Notes under the pieces: model-generated
Told to the model about the DNA's origin: nothing
What the model saw: the letters and a program-made list of their open reading frames with translations, nothing else
Database searches by the model: none
Source: Tetrahymena elliotti 4EA
Taxonomy: Eukaryota; Ciliophora; Oligohymenophorea; Hymenostomatida; Tetrahymenidae
NCBI GenBank assembly: GCA_000231825.2
Contig: JH720297.1
Location: forward strand, 689,010 to 753,009
DNA: 64,000 nucleotides
Direction of reading: 5' to 3'
In this document: positions 63,911 to 64,000 of the stretch, in pieces
How positions within the stretch are numbered: the first letter of the stretch is position 1
Layout of the letters: each line of letters opens with the position of its first letter
Made by a program: the position numbers and the translations under genes

Positions 63911-64000
63911 TTTATTGTAATTACAAAATCTTCAAGATATTATGAAAAATAATAAAAAAATTAATACTATTAATATAAAAATCAAGCTAAAAAACATAAT
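63911..64000. other. right edge, upstream of paralogue C
   Basis: AT-rich; probably the start of the promoter region of paralogue C. Nothing else visible before the window ends. Confidence 0.4.

Noticed and set aside
1..64000. Search for telomere repeats, transposon ends, CRISPR arrays, rRNA and tRNA genes
   Set aside because: None seen; simple tetranucleotide tracts are short and scattered.

Overview
The window reads as macronuclear DNA of an oligohymenophorean ciliate, most likely Tetrahymena or a close relative. It is very AT-rich, and every convincing gene is open only if TAA and TAG are read as glutamine, with TGA as the only stop. With the standard code these genes break into short pieces; with the ciliate code, Cdc20/Cdh1, potassium channel, RAP, importin-alpha, RanBPM-type and kinase proteins read through. 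Most introns are 45-170 bp GT...AG, with a few of 440-625 bp. Multi-gene DNA with these introns argues against Paramecium (20-34 bp introns) and against hypotrich nanochromosomes. The exact species cannot be fixed from the sequence. All gene models are hand-spliced: exon ends were chosen where GT/AG and codon phase agree, and total lengths were checked to be divisible by three.

Layout, left to right. 1-2548 (+): C-terminal part of a large protein with a ubiquitin-interacting motif. 2549-8847: long gene-poor stretch. 8848-11499 (+): divergent Cdc20/Cdh1-family APC/C activator. 14914-18564 (+): mitochondrial-looking RAP-domain protein. 18759-19343 (+): weak membrane-protein candidate. 19561-23777 (+): unrecognised 1294-aa protein. 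24736-30763 (+): 1755-aa CNG/EAG-like K+ channel with a zinc knuckle. 31589-32215 (-): small CIMIP1/C20orf85-like ciliary candidate. 32834-33294 (+): UPF0235/DUF167 protein. 33732-35884 (+): importin-alpha-like protein. 37661-38839 (+): longin-domain tail-anchored protein. 40425-41025 (-): short ankyrin-repeat gene or fragment. 41396-43494 (+): coiled-coil, possibly BAR-like protein. 44436-45020 (-): divergent ARF/ARL GTPase. 48045-50385 (+): SPRY-LisH-CTLH-CRA protein (RanBPM/GID type).

From 50828 to the right end every recognised gene is on the minus strand: a Ser/Thr kinase with a DCX-like N-terminus (50828-53974), a histidine phosphatase (55515-56444), and three neighbouring paralogues resembling the GyrI-like/TEX264 family (57937-59926, 61627-62505, 63137-63910).

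The genes are ordinary eukaryotic housekeeping and signalling genes with no operon logic. The most notable local structure is the right-hand paralogue trio: two copies share an intron at the same site and phase, and the third lacks it. Other oddities are the channel (neutral S4 candidate, altered cyclic-nucleotide pocket, zinc knuckle), the Cdc20-like protein with an eroded C-box but a C-terminal Leu-Arg tail, and a longin protein with no recognisable SNARE motif. I saw no tRNA, rRNA, transposon, CRISPR array or telomeric repeat.
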